A DNA stretch of 7,187 nucleotides, from NCBI GenBank assembly GCA_902797525.1, contig CADBSZ010000008.1, positions 1 to 7,187 on the forward strand, written 5' to 3'. A program made the position numbers and the translations under genes. Under the pieces are notes generated by a model that was not told the DNA's origin, made no database searches, and saw only the letters and a list, made by a program, of their open reading frames with translations. How positions within the stretch are numbered: the stretch's first letter is position 1; every line of letters starts with the position of its first letter. Of this stretch, positions 1 through 5,659 are shown piece after piece. This DNA comes from an uncultured Ruminococcus sp. (GTDB lineage: Bacteria; Bacillota; Clostridia; Oscillospirales; Acutalibacteraceae).

Positions 1-73
1 ACATGCGGATACCTGTGGGAATTTTGACGGTTTTTTGCTTGTTTGTGATGACTACCCTGATTTTGTCTGCCAT
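1..73 (-). CDS. ybeY: YbeY endoribonuclease / rRNA maturation factor, N-terminal fragment
   Basis: Only the first 24 codons lie in the window; the gene runs off the left edge. The fragment reads MADKIRVVITNKQK and continues to TVKIPTGIRM. This resembles the first strand and helix of clostridial YbeY proteins (a short VxIxNxQ stretch followed by IPTGIR). The ATG at 71-73 is preceded by a purine-rich AAAGGGTGG ribosome binding site. It starts 43 bases after the phoH stop on the same strand, and phoH followed by ybeY is one of the most conserved gene pairs in bacteria. YbeY is a zinc-dependent protein of 16S rRNA 3'-end maturation and ribosome quality control. Its metal-binding histidines lie outside the window, so the call rests on the N-terminus and on context. 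Confidence 0.75.
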   Translation of the reverse strand, partial: MADKIRVVITNKQKTVKIPTGIRM

Positions 74-116
74 GTTACCACCCTTTTCTTTAATGATTCT
101 TGGATTTTATATAAAT

Positions 117-1049
117 TTATCTCTTTTGATTTGAATCGAATTTCGCGTATGCTTTAATAATATCCTGCACCAGGCGGTGGCGCACCACGTCCTTTTCGTC
201 AAAGGTACAGCTGCCGATGCCCTCAATGTTGCGCAGAATTTTGATGCAGTCCTTCAAACCGCTTTTGGCGCCGTTGGGCAAGTCAATTTGCGTAATGTCG
301 CCCGTGATGACCATTTTGGAATTAAAGCCCAAACGCGTGAGAAACATTTTCATCTGCTCGCGCGTTGTGTTTTGCGCTTCGTCAAGAATAATGAAGCTGT
401 CGTCAAGGGTACGTCCGCGCATATACGCCAGCGGAGCGACCTCAATGTTTCCGCGCTCCACATACTTTTGATAAGTTTCCGCGCCGAGCATGTCAAACAA
501 CGCGTCATAAAGCGGACGAAGATAGGGGTCAACCTTGCTCTGCAAATCGCCGGGAAGGAAACCGAGCTTTTCGCCTGCCTCCACCGCCGGACGCGTCAAA
601 ATAATGCGGTTGACCTGCTTGCTGCGGAACGCTGTGACCGCCATTGCCACCGCAAGGTAGGTTTTGCCTGTGCCGGCAGGTCCCACGCCGATGGTGATGG
701 TGTTCTTCGCAATCATGTTGCAATAGCGCTTTTGGCCAATGGTTTTCGGCTTAATCGGCTTGCCCTTTGAGGTGATGCAGATGCAGTCGCCGGCAAGCTC
801 CTCGATTTTATCCTCGCTGCCCGAGTTGACCAGCGAAATGCAGTAGCGCACATTTTGCTCGCTAAGCGCTTCGCCCCGGCTCAAAAACTGCAGCAGACTC
901 TCGATAACAGTCGTTGCCTTGGCTGCGCTTTCCGCGTCGCCGTCCACCTTCAGCTCGCTGTCGCGGCAGGTGATTTTAACGCCGAACTCGCGCTCAATGA
1001 GTTTGATGTTGCTGTCAAAGCTGCCAAACAGCGCGACGGCGTTTTCCAT
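117..1049 (-). CDS. phoH: PhoH-like ATPase (PhoL/YbeZ family)
   Basis: Cytoplasmic P-loop ATPase of the PhoH/PhoL family, linked to RNA metabolism and often working with YbeY. The 310-residue length (from the ATG) is normal. Residues about 15-55 form a KH-like N-terminal region (IKLIEREFGVKI). The Walker A motif GPAGTGKT is at 123-130, followed by LTRPAVEAGEKLGFLPGD at about 151-168. The Walker B motif ILDEAQN is at 221-227, a sensor-like VITGDITQIDLP at 248-258, and the family-typical RHRLVQDIIKAY at 290-301. It is upstream of ybeY with a 43-base gap. No ribosome binding site lies before this ATG. The frame extends upstream only to an ATT codon at 1077-1079, directly after an in-frame TAG. 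A GGGGGA sequence (1085-1090) sits five bases before that ATT, so the real start may be 1079, adding ITEHIINIDR. The family assignment is secure; the start is not. Confidence 0.95.
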   Translation of the reverse strand: MENAVALFGSFDSNIKLIEREFGVKITCRDSELKVDGDAESAAKATTVIESLLQFLSRGEALSEQNVRYCISLVNSGSEDKIEELAGDCICITSKGKPIKPKTIGQKRYCNMIAKNTITIGVGPAGTGKTYLAVAMAVTAFRSKQVNRIILTRPAVEAGEKLGFLPGDLQSKVDPYLRPLYDALFDMLGAETYQKYVERGNIEVAPLAYMRGRTLDDSFIILDEAQNTTREQMKMFLTRLGFNSKMVITGDITQIDLPNGAKSGLKDCIKILRNIEGIGSCTFDEKDVVRHRLVQDIIKAYAKFDSNQKR

Positions 1050-1084
1050 TCTGTCGATATTGATAATGTGTTCCGTAATCTACG

Positions 1085-1090
1085 TCCCCC
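1085..1090 (-). promoter_or_regulatory. Ribosome binding site GGGGGA deciding a likely ATT start for phoH
   Basis: GGGGGA on the minus strand can pair with the CCUCC of 16S rRNA (one G-U pair). It lies five bases before an ATT codon at 1077-1079 that is in frame with phoH. The annotated ATG, 30 bases further on, has no purine-rich sequence within the usual distance. Confidence 0.4.
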
Positions 1091-1110
1091 AATTTTATTT
1101 TGACTCTGTA

Positions 1111-1119
1111 ATTATAGCA
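1111..1119 (-). promoter_or_regulatory. phoH promoter (extended -10)
   Basis: The minus strand carries TGCTATAAT, a perfect -10 hexamer (1111-1116) with the TG extension. Transcription would begin near 1104, giving a leader of about 15 bases before the GGGGGA ribosome binding site. No good -35 hexamer is seen at 16-18 bases, as is common for extended -10 promoters. It would drive phoH and ybeY. Confidence 0.6.
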
Positions 1120-1138
1120 TATTTTACCCATAATTGCT

Positions 1139-1171
1139 TGTGAAAAATTAAAAAACTGTTTGATTTTCACA
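1139..1171. repeat. Inverted repeat TGTGAAAA-N17-TTTTCACA upstream of the phoH promoter
   Basis: The eight-base arms at 1139-1146 and 1164-1171 are exact reverse complements, separated by 17 AT-rich bases. Relative to the inferred phoH start near 1104 the repeat spans roughly -35 to -67, a position suited to a regulator. No U-rich tail or GC-rich stem suggests a terminator. Confidence 0.45.
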
Positions 1172-1275
1172 TTTTTGTAAGAACGCACAATTTCGCGGTA
1201 ATATTTTCATGCTCCTTTGTGTTTCTTGCCCCCGAAAATTCGCTCTAAAGTGTGAAATAATCAACATTTCAGGCA

Positions 1276-1290
1276 AAAAGTGTCACTTTT
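1276..1290. repeat. Palindrome AAAAGTG-T-CACTTTT
   Basis: Exact seven-base arms around a single T. The left arm overlaps an AAAGTGTCA word (1277-1285), which resembles AAAGTGTGA at 1247-1255, exactly 30 bases away. This could be an operator, but no regulator can be named from sequence alone. Confidence 0.4.
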
Positions 1291-1425
1291 CTTTACTGTA
1301 GTAACTTGTTTTCGGCAATATGTTTTTTTGTTATGGTATTTTTTTGTTTTGTATCTTTTAAAATTGCCATTCAGCGGCACCATAGAACAGGAAAAAACAC
1401 TAAAAGCAAATATCACATAAAACAC

Positions 1426-1454
1426 TTGACAAAAACGGGGGGGTGCGTTATAAT
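1426..1454 (+). promoter_or_regulatory. Consensus sigma-A promoter of the ylxM-ffh operon
   Basis: TTGACA (1426-1431), a spacer of exactly 17 bases, and TATAAT (1449-1454) match the full vegetative consensus. Transcription should start near 1461, leaving a leader of about 52 bases before ylxM. The spacer contains a run of seven G (1437-1443). It is placed to transcribe ylxM and ffh, and possibly rpsP and khpA. Confidence 0.9.
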
Positions 1455-1460
1455 AGCCAA

Positions 1461-1508
1461 GGTGTACAGCTTTTTTCTTTACACCTATTCACAAAGCCGG
1501 GAGCTGTA
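1461..1508 (+). promoter_or_regulatory. Structured ylxM leader covering the ribosome binding site
   Basis: The leader begins with GGTGTA (1461-1466), which can pair with TACACC (1480-1485) as a 5'-terminal hairpin. Alternatively TACAGCT (1465-1471) can pair with AGCTGTA (1502-1508), which would occlude part of the GGGAG ribosome binding site (1499-1503). The two pairings share bases 1465-1466 and so compete. Function is inference. Confidence 0.35.
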
Positions 1509-1512
1509 ACGC

Positions 1513-1863
1513 ATGGAAAAGAACATTGAGGTTTCGTTGCTGCTTGACTTTTACGGCGAGCTGTTAAAGCCCGGCGTGCGGCAGACGCTTGACCTGTATT
1601 ACAATGATGATTTGTCGCTTGCCGAGGTTGCAGAACAGTGCGGCATTACCCGCCAGGGCGTGTATGACAGCATTAAACGCGGTGAAACACAACTGTTCGC
1701 GTTTGAGCAAAAGCTCGGACTTTGGAAGCGGTTTCGCGAGCTGGAGAACGGCTTGGACGAAATCACCCGAATCGCCGCCGAAATTGCGGCAAATTCACAC
1801 GAAAACAACACCGTTTCGCTGGCGCGCGGCATTGAGGCGCTTGCCGGCGAACTGAAAGAGTAG
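1513..1863 (+). CDS. ylxM: YlxM family SRP-associated DNA-binding-like protein
   Basis: A 116-residue protein of the YlxM/p13 family, almost always encoded just upstream of ffh in Firmicutes. It has a sigma-70 region-4-like helix-turn-helix at about residues 34-58 (LSLAEVAEQCGITRQGVYDSI), preceded by the family's LLDFYGELL and RQTLDLYYNDDLS stretches. The C-terminal third is an acidic, Ala/Glu-rich helix. In streptococci YlxM has been linked to modulation of signal recognition particle activity; whether it binds DNA is unclear. The ATG follows GGGAG by nine bases. Only 11 bases separate its stop from ffh, so the two are surely cotranscribed. It is slightly longer than the usual 105-115 residues, with no missing parts. 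Confidence 0.93.
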   Translation: MEKNIEVSLLLDFYGELLKPGVRQTLDLYYNDDLSLAEVAEQCGITRQGVYDSIKRGETQLFAFEQKLGLWKRFRELENGLDEITRIAAEIAANSHENNTVSLARGIEALAGELKE

Positions 1864-1874
1864 AGGACGATGCT

Positions 1875-3266
1875 ATGGCATTTGAAGGACTTTCCGATAA
1901 ACTCAGCCGCGCGTTTAAAAAGCTGAGAAATAAGGGCAAGCTGAGCGAGGCCGACGTTAAGGAGGCCATGCGCGAGGTGCGTTTGGCGCTGCTGGAAGCC
2001 GACGTAAACTACAAGGTTGCCAAGGATTTTACAAATAAAGTCACCGAGCGCGCTGTCGGTCAGGACGTTATGGAGAGCCTGACGCCCGCGCAAATGGTCA
2101 TTAAAATTGTGAACGAGGAGCTGACCTCGCTGATGGGCGGCGAAAACGCCCGTCTGGAATTTGCCTCAAAGCCGCCGACAGTCATCATGATGTGCGGCTT
2201 GCAGGGTTCGGGTAAAACCACCCACTCGGCAAAGCTTGCGAAGATGCTCAGGGAAACGCAGAACCGCAGACCGCTGCTGGTTGCCTGCGACATCTACCGT
2301 CCTGCGGCTATCGACCAGTTGAAGGTCGTCGGCGAAAAGGCAGGCGTGCCCGTGTTTGAAATGGGCACCGAAAAGCCTGTTAAAATCGCACGCGAGGCAA
2401 TAAAGCACGCAAGAGACTACGGCAACGACGTGGTGATTCTCGATACCGCCGGCCGTCTGCACATTGATGAAGTGCTCATGAATGAGCTCAAGGACGTTAA
2501 GGCAGAGGTCAACCCCGATGAAATCCTGTTAGTTATCGACTCGATGACCGGTCAGGACGCGGTGAACGTGGCAAAGAGCTTTAACGAGCTGCTCGAGGTC
2601 ACGGGCGTTATTTTGACAAAGCTTGACGGCGATACCCGCGGCGGCGCGGCGCTGTCGGTTAAGGCGGTCACCGGCAAGCCGATTAAGTTTGCCGGTACGG
2701 GTGAAAAGCTCGACGACCTTGAGGTGTTCCACCCCGACCGTATGGCGAGCCGTATTCTCGGCATGGGCGACGTGCTGACGCTGATTGAGGACGCGCAGAA
2801 CAAGCTCGACCAAAAGAAAGCGGAGGAAATGGCAGAAAAAATCATGTCCAACCGCTTTGACTTCAACGATTTGCTCAGCCAGTTCGAGCAGATTAAGAAG
2901 ATGGGACCGCTCAAGGGCATTTTATCAAAGCTTCCCGGCGTGGGCAAGCAGCTTGACGACGTGGACATCAACGACAGACAGATTGACTGGCTGCAGGCGA
3001 TTATTTTGTCGATGACCCCCGAGGAGCGGCAGAACCCCTCGCTGATGAATCCCTCGCGCAAGCGCAGAATCGCGGCAGGCTCCGGCAGAACCGTTGAGGA
3101 GGTTAACCGCCTGATTAAGCAGCTTGACCAGATGCAGAAGATGATTAAGCAGATGAACAAGGGCGGCAAAAAGGGCAAGCGCAAAAAGAAAATGATGCTC
3201 CCCGGACTCGGCGGCATGCCGATGGACGGCTCGGGCGGATTTGGCGGCAACGGAATGCCGTTTTAA
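1875..3266 (+). CDS. ffh: Signal recognition particle protein Ffh (SRP54)
   Basis: GTPase subunit of the signal recognition particle. It binds signal peptides of nascent membrane and secreted proteins together with 4.5S/scRNA and hands them to FtsY at the membrane. The order is complete: an N-domain helical bundle (about 1-90); a G domain with P-loop GLQGSGKTT (108-116), DTAGR (190-194) and TKLDGD (248-253); and a methionine-rich M domain (about 325-435) with the RNA-binding SRKRRIAAGSG stretch (394-404). The tail is basic (KGGKKGKRKKK) and ends in a Gly/Met-rich segment from about 441. The 463 residues fit the usual 440-480. Ribosome binding site AGGA lies just after the ylxM stop, seven bases before this ATG. 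The gene is essential in nearly all bacteria; nothing is truncated. Confidence 0.98.
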   Translation: MAFEGLSDKLSRAFKKLRNKGKLSEADVKEAMREVRLALLEADVNYKVAKDFTNKVTERAVGQDVMESLTPAQMVIKIVNEELTSLMGGENARLEFASKPPTVIMMCGLQGSGKTTHSAKLAKMLRETQNRRPLLVACDIYRPAAIDQLKVVGEKAGVPVFEMGTEKPVKIAREAIKHARDYGNDVVILDTAGRLHIDEVLMNELKDVKAEVNPDEILLVIDSMTGQDAVNVAKSFNELLEVTGVILTKLDGDTRGGAALSVKAVTGKPIKFAGTGEKLDDLEVFHPDRMASRILGMGDVLTLIEDAQNKLDQKKAEEMAEKIMSNRFDFNDLLSQFEQIKKMGPLKGILSKLPGVGKQLDDVDINDRQIDWLQAIILSMTPEERQNPSLMNPSRKRRIAAGSGRTVEEVNRLIKQLDQMQKMIKQMNKGGKKGKRKKKMMLPGLGGMPMDGSGGFGGNGMPF

Positions 3267-3331
3267 AAACAGTTAATTCTCCAATTTATTTGGTGAATAT
3301 ATAAATTATTATTTTTATAGAGGTGTAAATT

Positions 3332-3577
3332 ATGGCAGTAAAAATCAGACTTAGAAGAATGGGCTCCAAAAAGGCTCCTTACTACAGAGTAATCGTTGCG
3401 GATTCCAGATATCCCAGAAACGGCCGTTTCATCGAGGAAGTCGGCACTTACGACATTCTGAAGAACCCCAGCGAGTTCAAGGTTGACGCTGAGGCAGTTA
3501 AGAAGTGGATTGCAAACGGCGCTCAGCCCACCGACACCGTTAAGGCGCTCCTGAAGAAGAACGGCGTAATCGACTAA
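3332..3577 (+). CDS. rpsP: 30S ribosomal protein bS16
   Basis: Small-subunit ribosomal protein that binds 16S rRNA in the body of the 30S particle and helps its assembly. The 81 residues begin with the diagnostic [11 protein letters not shown], followed by [14 protein letters not shown] (about 14-26) and [10 protein letters not shown] (about 32-41). Length is typical. AGAGGTG lies six bases before the ATG. Seven arginines read so far into the gene use AGA six times, unlike the mixed CGC/CGT/AGA use in ffh, in keeping with high expression. The 65-base AT-rich gap after ffh has only weak promoter-like words (TTGGTG at 3290, TTTATA at 3314), so I cannot say whether it has its own promoter. ffh-rpsP-khpA is a common Firmicutes order. 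Confidence 0.97.
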   Translation: MAVKIRLRRMGSKKAPYYRVIVADSRYPRNGRFIEEVGTYDILKNPSEFKVDAEAVKKWIANGAQPTDTVKALLKKNGVID

Positions 3578-3594
3578 TCGCGGAGGAAGCAGAC

Positions 3595-3828
3595 ATGCAG
3601 GAATTACTCGCGATTATCGCCAGAGGCCTTGTTGACGAGCCCGACGCGGTTCAGGTTGACAGGGACGAACCTGCCGAGGACGGCACTGTGGTGTATCACA
3701 TTCACGTTGCCGAACCCGACATGGGCAGAATTATCGGAAAGCAGGGCAAAATTGCCAAGGCTATCCGCACCATCGCCCGCACCGCGGCTATCCGCACCAA
3801 CGAAAAAGTAATGGTCGAAATCGACTAA
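3595..3828 (+). CDS. khpA: KH-domain RNA-binding protein KhpA (YlqC)
   Basis: A single KH-domain RNA-binding protein of 77 residues. In related Firmicutes KhpA partners with KhpB (Jag/EloR) and influences cell elongation, division and small-RNA binding. The KH signature GRIIGKQGK is at 44-52, with the GxxG loop GKQG at 48-51, followed by a helix IAKAIRTIARTAA. The N-terminal MQELLAIIARGLVDEPDAV is typical of the family. A strong GGAGGA site (3582-3587) lies seven bases before the ATG, and only 17 bases separate it from rpsP, so they are cotranscribed. It is the last gene of this operon here; rimM, trmD and rplS, which usually follow, are not present. Confidence 0.95.
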   Translation: MQELLAIIARGLVDEPDAVQVDRDEPAEDGTVVYHIHVAEPDMGRIIGKQGKIAKAIRTIARTAAIRTNEKVMVEID

Positions 3829-3843
3829 CCCGAGTGCCTCGGG
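3829..3843 (+). other. Hairpin CCCGAG-TGC-CTCGGG directly after the khpA stop
   Basis: A perfect six-base GC-rich stem with a three-base loop begins at the base after the khpA stop codon. No T-run follows, so it is not a standard intrinsic terminator. It could protect the 3' end of the message or slow the terminating ribosome; this is inference. Confidence 0.4.
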
Positions 3844-3923
3844 CCGCAGGGCGCCTATGAATAAATCGGTTTGACAAAAATGTCGGACTAACGGCGCAGT
3901 TTAACGTTACTTTTAGGACAAAC

Positions 3924-3962
3924 AAAAAGCAGAACTGTTTTTTTCGCAGTTCTGCTTTTTTT
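3924..3962. terminator. Strong bidirectional intrinsic terminator between khpA and birA
   Basis: A 14-base stem (3924-3937 with 3947-3960) includes AAAAAGCAGAACTG and its exact reverse complement, around a nine-base loop. On the plus strand it ends in T7 (3956-3962); on the minus strand the mirror-image arm also ends in a T-run. It lies between the convergent khpA and birA ends and should stop both transcripts. Confidence 0.9.
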
Positions 3963-3984
3963 ATTAACTGAATGACGCTTTCAA

Positions 3985-4956
3985 TCAATAGATTCCCTGC
4001 GCGGTAACCTCGCCGGAATTGACATAGCACACCGAACCGTCGGAGAGCATGATTTTCAGTTCGCCGTTTTCGGCAACGCCGACCGCCATACCGCTGACGC
4101 GGCGGCTGCCGCGCGTAAAGGTGACATTTTTGCCGACGGTGGCGCACAGCTCGGAATACTCCGAAAGCGCCTCAGGCGAAAGCTCCAGATTGTTCTTGAT
4201 GAACTCCTCCTCAAGCTGATTGAGCAAACAGGCGAGCAGCTTGTTTTTGTCGTAGTGTCTGCCGCTCTCCAGCAGCAGCGAGGTCGCTTTGTAGGCGATT
4301 TCCTCAGGAAACACGGCTTGATCAACATTAATGCCGATACCCGTGATGATATACTCCACGGCGTCGAACTCGGCGCTCATTTCGGTGAGAATACCCGACA
4401 GCTTTTTCCGTCCGACAATCACATCGTTCGGCCACTTGATTTTACAGTCAAGTCCCGTAAAGCTGCGCAGCGCCTTGCACACTGCCAGTCCGGCAAGCGG
4501 CGTCACGCACGCGACCTCATTGGGCGCGATACGCGGCCGCAGCAAAAACGAAAAAGCGAGGTTTTCGTCTTTTTTGCTCTGCCACACTCTGCCGAGCCTG
4601 CCCTTGCCCTTCACCTGTTCGCGCGCGGCGACAACAGCGCCGCTTTTGCAGCCGTCGTTTCCTCGCATTTTCAGAAAATCGTTGGTGGAACCGACGGAAT
4701 CGAGCACCGTCAGCTCACAGCCGATGATTTTGGTTTTCAGCGCCGCTTTTACGGCAGGCGCGTTGAGGTAGTCGGGCATTGCCGTCAGGCGGTAGCCGCG
4801 GTTAGTGACGGACTCAATTTCATAGCCGCGCTCACGCAGGGACTTGATTTCCTTCCAGACTGCCTGCCTTGACACGCCGAGCTGCTGCGCCAGCGCCTGT
4901 CCCGACACATATTCGGTTGATTTGGTGAGAATTTCAAGAATCCGGTTCTGTTTCAT
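3985..4956 (-). CDS. birA: Bifunctional biotin ligase / biotin repressor BirA
   Basis: Attaches biotin, through biotinyl-5'-AMP, to a lysine of biotin-dependent carboxylases. The N-terminal DNA-binding domain makes it a likely repressor as well. The winged helix-turn-helix is at about residues 5-58 (VSGQALAQQLGVSRQAVWKEI and the wing TNRGYRL). The catalytic core follows: STNDFLK (90-96), the biotin/AMP loop GKGRLGRVW (117-125), and KWPNDVIVGRKKLSGIL (174-190) with the key lysines. A small SH3-like C-terminal domain is at about 275-320. The 323 residues match the long, class II form. Its ATG begins three bases after the stop of the upstream transporter gene. No clear ribosome binding site is visible, so translation is probably coupled. 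I saw no classical BirA operator in the window, so any target genes lie elsewhere. Confidence 0.95.
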   Translation of the reverse strand: MKQNRILEILTKSTEYVSGQALAQQLGVSRQAVWKEIKSLRERGYEIESVTNRGYRLTAMPDYLNAPAVKAALKTKIIGCELTVLDSVGSTNDFLKMRGNDGCKSGAVVAAREQVKGKGRLGRVWQSKKDENLAFSFLLRPRIAPNEVACVTPLAGLAVCKALRSFTGLDCKIKWPNDVIVGRKKLSGILTEMSAEFDAVEYIITGIGINVDQAVFPEEIAYKATSLLLESGRHYDKNKLLACLLNQLEEEFIKNNLELSPEALSEYSELCATVGKNVTFTRGSRRVSGMAVGVAENGELKIMLSDGSVCYVNSGEVTAQGIY

Positions 4957-4959
4957 AAC

Positions 4960-5595
4960 TTAAAGTCTGTTTTTGGTTGCTGCTGTTAATGCACGGCAAA
5001 TGGCTGTGCCGAACACAAGGTTAACGGCGATTTCAATGACAGCGTTGACAGTTGCCAGCGCAAAAATGAATACAAAAATATTGCCGGTGGGCTTGTTGCC
5101 GACCTTGCCGATAACGTCGGCGTTGGCAACAAACGCGTCCTTAAAGAACACCCACATCAGTCCGAGAAAACCAACAGTGTTCAGCGCGGTGGTCAATCCG
5201 CAGCACAGCGCGGAGCTTCCCAGACGCTTAGGCTCGTTATCCTTCGGCAGCACCTTGAACAACAGTCCGGGCACCCAGCCGCAGATAACGCGCGGAAGCA
5301 CGCACATTACAAATGTGAAAAACGGATTAACACCCAACAGCACCGTGGTGAGCGACGCGGATGTAAAGCATGCGAAAAAGCTGGACAAACCGAAAACCAA
5401 GCCTAAAATTGCGCCGTAAAGCGGGCCGAGAAAAACGGCTCCGACCGCCAGCGGCAGACAGTTAAGCGTGATGGTAATCGGGCCGATGCGCAAGCTGCCG
5501 ACCGTGAAGGTGAGCAGCACAATCAGCGCCGCCAGCAGCGCCGCAAAAACGGGCTTAAAATACCTGGGTGTTGCGTTTCTTTTGACTTTTGACAT
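4960..5595 (-). CDS. ECF transporter S component, probably for pantothenate
   Basis: Integral membrane substrate-binding (S) subunit of an energy-coupling-factor vitamin importer, 211 residues from the ATG at 5593-5595. That start is chosen because a perfect AGGAGG (5605-5610) lies nine bases upstream; the frame stays open further upstream into coaX but without a good start. A basic N-terminus (KVKRNATPRYFK) leads into about six hydrophobic segments, near 15-33, 42-58, 60-78, 92-115, 128-150 and 172-200. The first contains AALLAA, matching the AxxxA motif by which S components contact the EcfT subunit. TITLNCLPLAVGAVFLGP (41-58) is typical of the family close to PanT. EcfA and EcfT are not in the window, so it probably uses a shared energizing module. 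The pantothenate substrate is inferred from its position between coaX and birA; biotin is a less likely alternative because it does not look like BioY. Confidence 0.85.
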   Translation of the reverse strand: MSKVKRNATPRYFKPVFAALLAALIVLLTFTVGSLRIGPITITLNCLPLAVGAVFLGPLYGAILGLVFGLSSFFACFTSASLTTVLLGVNPFFTFVMCVLPRVICGWVPGLLFKVLPKDNEPKRLGSSALCCGLTTALNTVGFLGLMWVFFKDAFVANADVIGKVGNKPTGNIFVFIFALATVNAVIEIAVNLVFGTAICRALTAATKNRL

Positions 5596-5604
5596 AATAA
5601 AAAA

Positions 5605-5610
5605 CCTCCT
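5605..5610 (-). promoter_or_regulatory. Consensus ribosome binding site AGGAGG that fixes the ECF S-component start
   Basis: AGGAGG on the minus strand lies nine bases before the ATG at 5593-5595. The longer reading frame, starting inside coaX at 5736, has no such site and adds a non-family N-terminus. Confidence 0.85.
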
Positions 5611-5613
5611 GCT

Positions 5614-5638
5614 GTTTCCCCGGCTCTCCGGGTGAAAC
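5614..5638 (-). other. Intercistronic hairpin between coaX and the ECF gene
   Basis: On the minus strand GTTTC-A-CCCGG pairs with CCGGG-GAAAC around an AGAG loop: ten base pairs with one bulged A. It ends three bases before the AGGAGG site. No T-run follows directly, so it is not a standard terminator. A role in RNA stability or differential expression is inference. Confidence 0.45.
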
Positions 5639-5659
5639 GCAATTTTTATATAAACTCCT

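Larger units (their letters stand above)
1050..1512. other. Divergent intergenic region between phoH and ylxM
   Basis: About 460 AT-rich bases without a convincing gene. From left to right it holds the possible phoH N-terminal extension (to 1079) and the phoH promoter (1111-1119). Next come an inverted repeat (1139-1171), two AAAGTGT(G/C)A words 30 bases apart (1247 and 1277), and a near-perfect palindrome (1276-1290). Two copies of T7GTT start at 1323 and 1339. The ylxM promoter (1426-1454) and a short structured leader follow. I see no tRNA- or riboswitch-like fold in 1180-1420. Confidence 0.7.

Noticed and set aside
177..770. 197-codon frame antisense to phoH
   Set aside because: It is a codon-bias shadow of phoH; the His/Arg-rich translation shows no domain and has no ribosome binding site.
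1306..1509. 67-codon hydrophobic plus-strand reading frame before ylxM
   Set aside because: It starts at TTG without a ribosome binding site, spans the consensus ylxM promoter and its leader, and resembles no known family.
2552..3250. 232-codon frame antisense to ffh
   Set aside because: It mirrors the Met/Gly-rich M domain of ffh (Pro/Ser/Ile-rich product) and has no start signals.
3871..3876. TTGACA after khpA as a -35 box
   Set aside because: No -10-like hexamer is found 16-18 bases downstream, and no gene follows on that strand.
4255..4872. 205-codon frame antisense to birA
   Set aside because: It is a shadow of the well-supported birA; no motif and no initiation signal.
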